Part shown: positions 5,010-6,394 of the stretch, one piece after another
Layout: the number at the start of each line of letters is the position of its first letter
Numbering within the stretch: position 1 is the first letter of the stretch
Assembly (NCBI GenBank): GCA_910583835.1
Contig: CAJTYM010000083.1
Location: forward strand, 1-6,394
Direction: 5' to 3'
From: an uncultured Lachnospiraceae bacterium
GTDB lineage: Bacteria; Bacillota; Clostridia; Lachnospirales; Lachnospiraceae
DNA length: 6,394 bases
Position numbers and translations under genes: made by a program
Notes under the pieces: model-generated
The model's input: only the letters and a program-made list of their open reading frames with translations
What the model was told of the DNA's origin: nothing
Databases searched by the model: none

Positions 5010-6313
5010 CAGCAGAAAGTAAAGAAGAAACAAGGAGTTTGAAACCGGAGACAGGGAATCAAAAGAAAGCAGGAAGCCAGAAATCAAAGGAAGGAAATCC
5101 TAAGAAAGCAGGAAGCCAGAAATCAAAGGAAGGGAATCCTAAGAAAGCGGGAAGCCAGAAATCGGAGGCAGGAAAGAAAAAAAAGTCTGGTTATGCCAAA
5201 TTAAAGCTCAAAGTATTTTTGCGTACATTGGGCATGATTGTGCTGGCGTTCTGTATTATCTTCACACTGTACCGCCGTTTCTGGTTTGGGCGCGTGGGGG
5301 ACTGGATTGTGCTGTTTCTGCAGAATGTATTCCATTTGGATTATTATGATGCCAGAAATATTTATCAGTATGGTTTCCGGGAAAATCTCACATGGATTAT
5401 TTCATTTGCGGTGATATTCTGTTTTTTCCTGCTGTTCTGGTTTTCCCTGTCGTGGTTCACCCGCTATTTTAATGAGATTGACGAGGGATTGGACAAGCTG
5501 ATTCAGGGGGAGGACAAAGAGATTGCCTTGTCTCAGGAGATGGAGCCTATGGAGCAGAAGCTGAATGTGCTGCGCCAGACTTTGGAGCGGCGGGAACTGG
5601 AGGCAAAGCTTGCGGAGGAGCGCAAAAATAACCTCGTTATGTACCTTGCCCACGATATCCGTACGCCGCTTACGTCCGTGATTGGATACCTCAGCCTGCT
5701 TGAGGAGGCGCCGGACATGCCGGCGGAACAGAAAGCAAAATATGTGCATATCACCCTGGAAAAGGCAAACCGCCTGGAGCGTCTTATCAATGAATTTTTT
5801 GAAATTACGCGCTACAATATCCAGCAGATTGTGCTGGAAAAGGAGCAGATTGATTTGTATTATATGCTGCTGCAGATGATAGAGGAATTTTATCCTCTTT
5901 TGAGCCAGAAAGGGAATCAGGCGCTGCTGCATGGGGATGAGAATGTGACGGTTTACGGCGACCCGGTGAAGCTTGCGCGCGTATTCAATAATATCCTCAA
6001 AAATGCGGTTGCCTATAGCTATGATAATACGAAAATCCATATTTTTGTCGAGCAAACACAGGAGGATTCTGTTATCATTAAATTTCAGAATCAGGGGAAA
6101 ACCATTCCCAAGGAGAAGCTGTCATCCATTTTTGAGAAATTCTACCGCATGGATGAAGCGAGAACTTCCAACACCGGGGGAGCAGGTCTGGGACTGGCGA
6201 TTGCCAAGGAGATTGTGACGCTGCATGGCGGGGAGATATCGGCGGAAAGTGAAGCGGAGCAGGTTGTTTTTGTGGTGAGGCTGCCTAAGGGAGAACAAAC
6301 AAAGATATTTTGA
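5000..6313 (+). CDS. vanS: VanS-like membrane sensor histidine kinase with repeat-bearing N-terminal extension
   Basis: A 437-residue kinase from the ATG at 5000. Residues 1-65 are a lysine-rich, repeat-containing cytoplasmic extension. Membrane segments lie at about 74-91 and 131-153, enclosing a short outer loop of about 38 residues that carries GRVGDWIVLFLQN. A HAMP-like linker and coiled helix follow, then the H box YLAHDIRTPLTSVIGYLSLL with phospho-His218, the N box NNILKNAVAYS (330-340), an Asn-bearing G1 box (FQNQGKTIP), the F box IFEKFYRMD (377-385) and the G2 box GGAGLGLAIAK (393-403). From about residue 65 on it resembles what I remember of VanA-type VanS very closely, including EEAPDMP and QKAKYVHITL. 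Family role: sensing glycopeptide or cell-wall stress and phosphorylating or dephosphorylating VanR. The frame is open back to a TTG at 4967, but ATG 5000 has GAAGGGA (4984-4990) upstream; ATG 5006 is an alternative. Confidence 0.92.
   Translation: MHMTAESKEETRSLKPETGNQKKAGSQKSKEGNPKKAGSQKSKEGNPKKAGSQKSEAGKKKKSGYAKLKLKVFLRTLGMIVLAFCIIFTLYRRFWFGRVGDWIVLFLQNVFHLDYYDARNIYQYGFRENLTWIISFAVIFCFFLLFWFSLSWFTRYFNEIDEGLDKLIQGEDKEIALSQEMEPMEQKLNVLRQTLERRELEAKLAEERKNNLVMYLAHDIRTPLTSVIGYLSLLEEAPDMPAEQKAKYVHITLEKANRLERLINEFFEITRYNIQQIVLEKEQIDLYYMLLQMIEEFYPLLSQKGNQALLHGDENVTVYGDPVKLARVFNNILKNAVAYSYDNTKIHIFVEQTQEDSVIIKFQNQGKTIPKEKLSSIFEKFYRMDEARTSNTGGAGLGLAIAKEIVTLHGGEISAESEAEQVVFVVRLPKGEQTKIF
5063..5170 (+). 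repeat. 39-bp tandem repeat inside the kinase gene (about 2.8 copies)
   Basis: Units at 5063-5101 and 5102-5140 differ at one of 39 bases; a third begins at 5141 and stays similar for about 23-30 bases before drifting. A degenerate fragment precedes the first unit. Each unit is 13 codons, encoding KKAGSQKSKEGNP, so copy number can change without a frameshift. The near identity points to recent duplication. Confidence 0.93.
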
Positions 6314-6346
6314 AAATTGATTTCCGTGTACTGTTCGGAGTTAGTG

Positions 6347-6352
6347 TATAAT
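6347..6352 (+). promoter_or_regulatory. -10 element for a gene starting beyond the window
   Basis: TATAAT preceded by GTG, 34 bp after the vanS stop, with no good -35 at 16-18 bp. The same design (TGTATAAT-like, no -35) is seen before vanR. An AAAAAGGAA ribosome-site-like sequence occupies the last bases (6386-6394). No terminator is visible after vanS. The next gene would start just past 6394 and is a plausible VanR target by analogy with vanRS followed by the vanH promoter. Confidence 0.45.
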
Positions 6353-6394
6353 TATCATTGGCAGAAATAGGAATAATTTCTAAATAAAAAGGAA

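Noticed and set aside
5402..6055. A 217-codon leftward frame opposite vanS
   Set aside because: Lies wholly within the kinase domain coding sequence; its composition is rich in His, Leu and Gln as expected of an antisense shadow.
6306..6317. GAAA-containing word at the vanS stop as a VanR site for the next promoter
   Set aside because: It is single, overlaps the stop codon, fits the recalled consensus poorly and lies 35 bp before the -10, out of step with the 11-bp phase seen before vanR.

Overview
The window looks like chromosomal DNA of an anaerobic, low-to-mid GC Clostridia member, most likely a gut Lachnospiraceae. The grounds are the strong AGGAGG-type ribosome sites, the ferredoxin-linked arylpyruvate oxidation genes and the VanRS-type two-component pair. 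This placement is inference from gene content; there is no rRNA or other phylogenetic marker in the window.

Left half (84-3758, all leftward): a three-gene operon read iorA -> iorB -> paaK-like. IorA and IorB are the two subunits of indolepyruvate:ferredoxin oxidoreductase, which turns aryl-pyruvates into aryl-acetyl-CoA, CO2 and reduced ferredoxin. The third gene is a phenylacetate-CoA ligase family enzyme linking aryl-acetyl-CoA and the free aryl-acetate. Together they form a module for oxidative catabolism of aromatic amino acids (or the reverse reductive route). A good leftward promoter (TTGCCC-17-TATAAT) lies about 47 bp before iorA.

Middle (3759-4269): a 511-bp divergent intergenic region with no convincing protein gene but much regulatory structure. 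Two strong promoters, each with an extended -10, face each other about 175 bp apart and enclose an RNA-like segment. The rightward one is followed by a roughly 87-nt unit ending in a hairpin plus U-rich tail, a good small-RNA candidate. The leftward one would start exactly at the base of a hairpin and run antisense through the same segment. Right of this are three GAAA-centred half-sites spaced exactly 22 bp apart, leading to an activator-type promoter (good -10, no -35) for the regulator gene.

Right half (4270-6313, rightward): a response regulator and sensor kinase closely resembling VanR and VanS of VanA-type glycopeptide resistance. The kinase carries an unusual lysine-rich cytoplasmic N-terminal extension built from an almost perfect 39-bp tandem repeat. 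No van resistance enzyme is inside the window. A -10-like box and a ribosome-site-like sequence lie at the very end, so a possible target gene starts just beyond base 6394.
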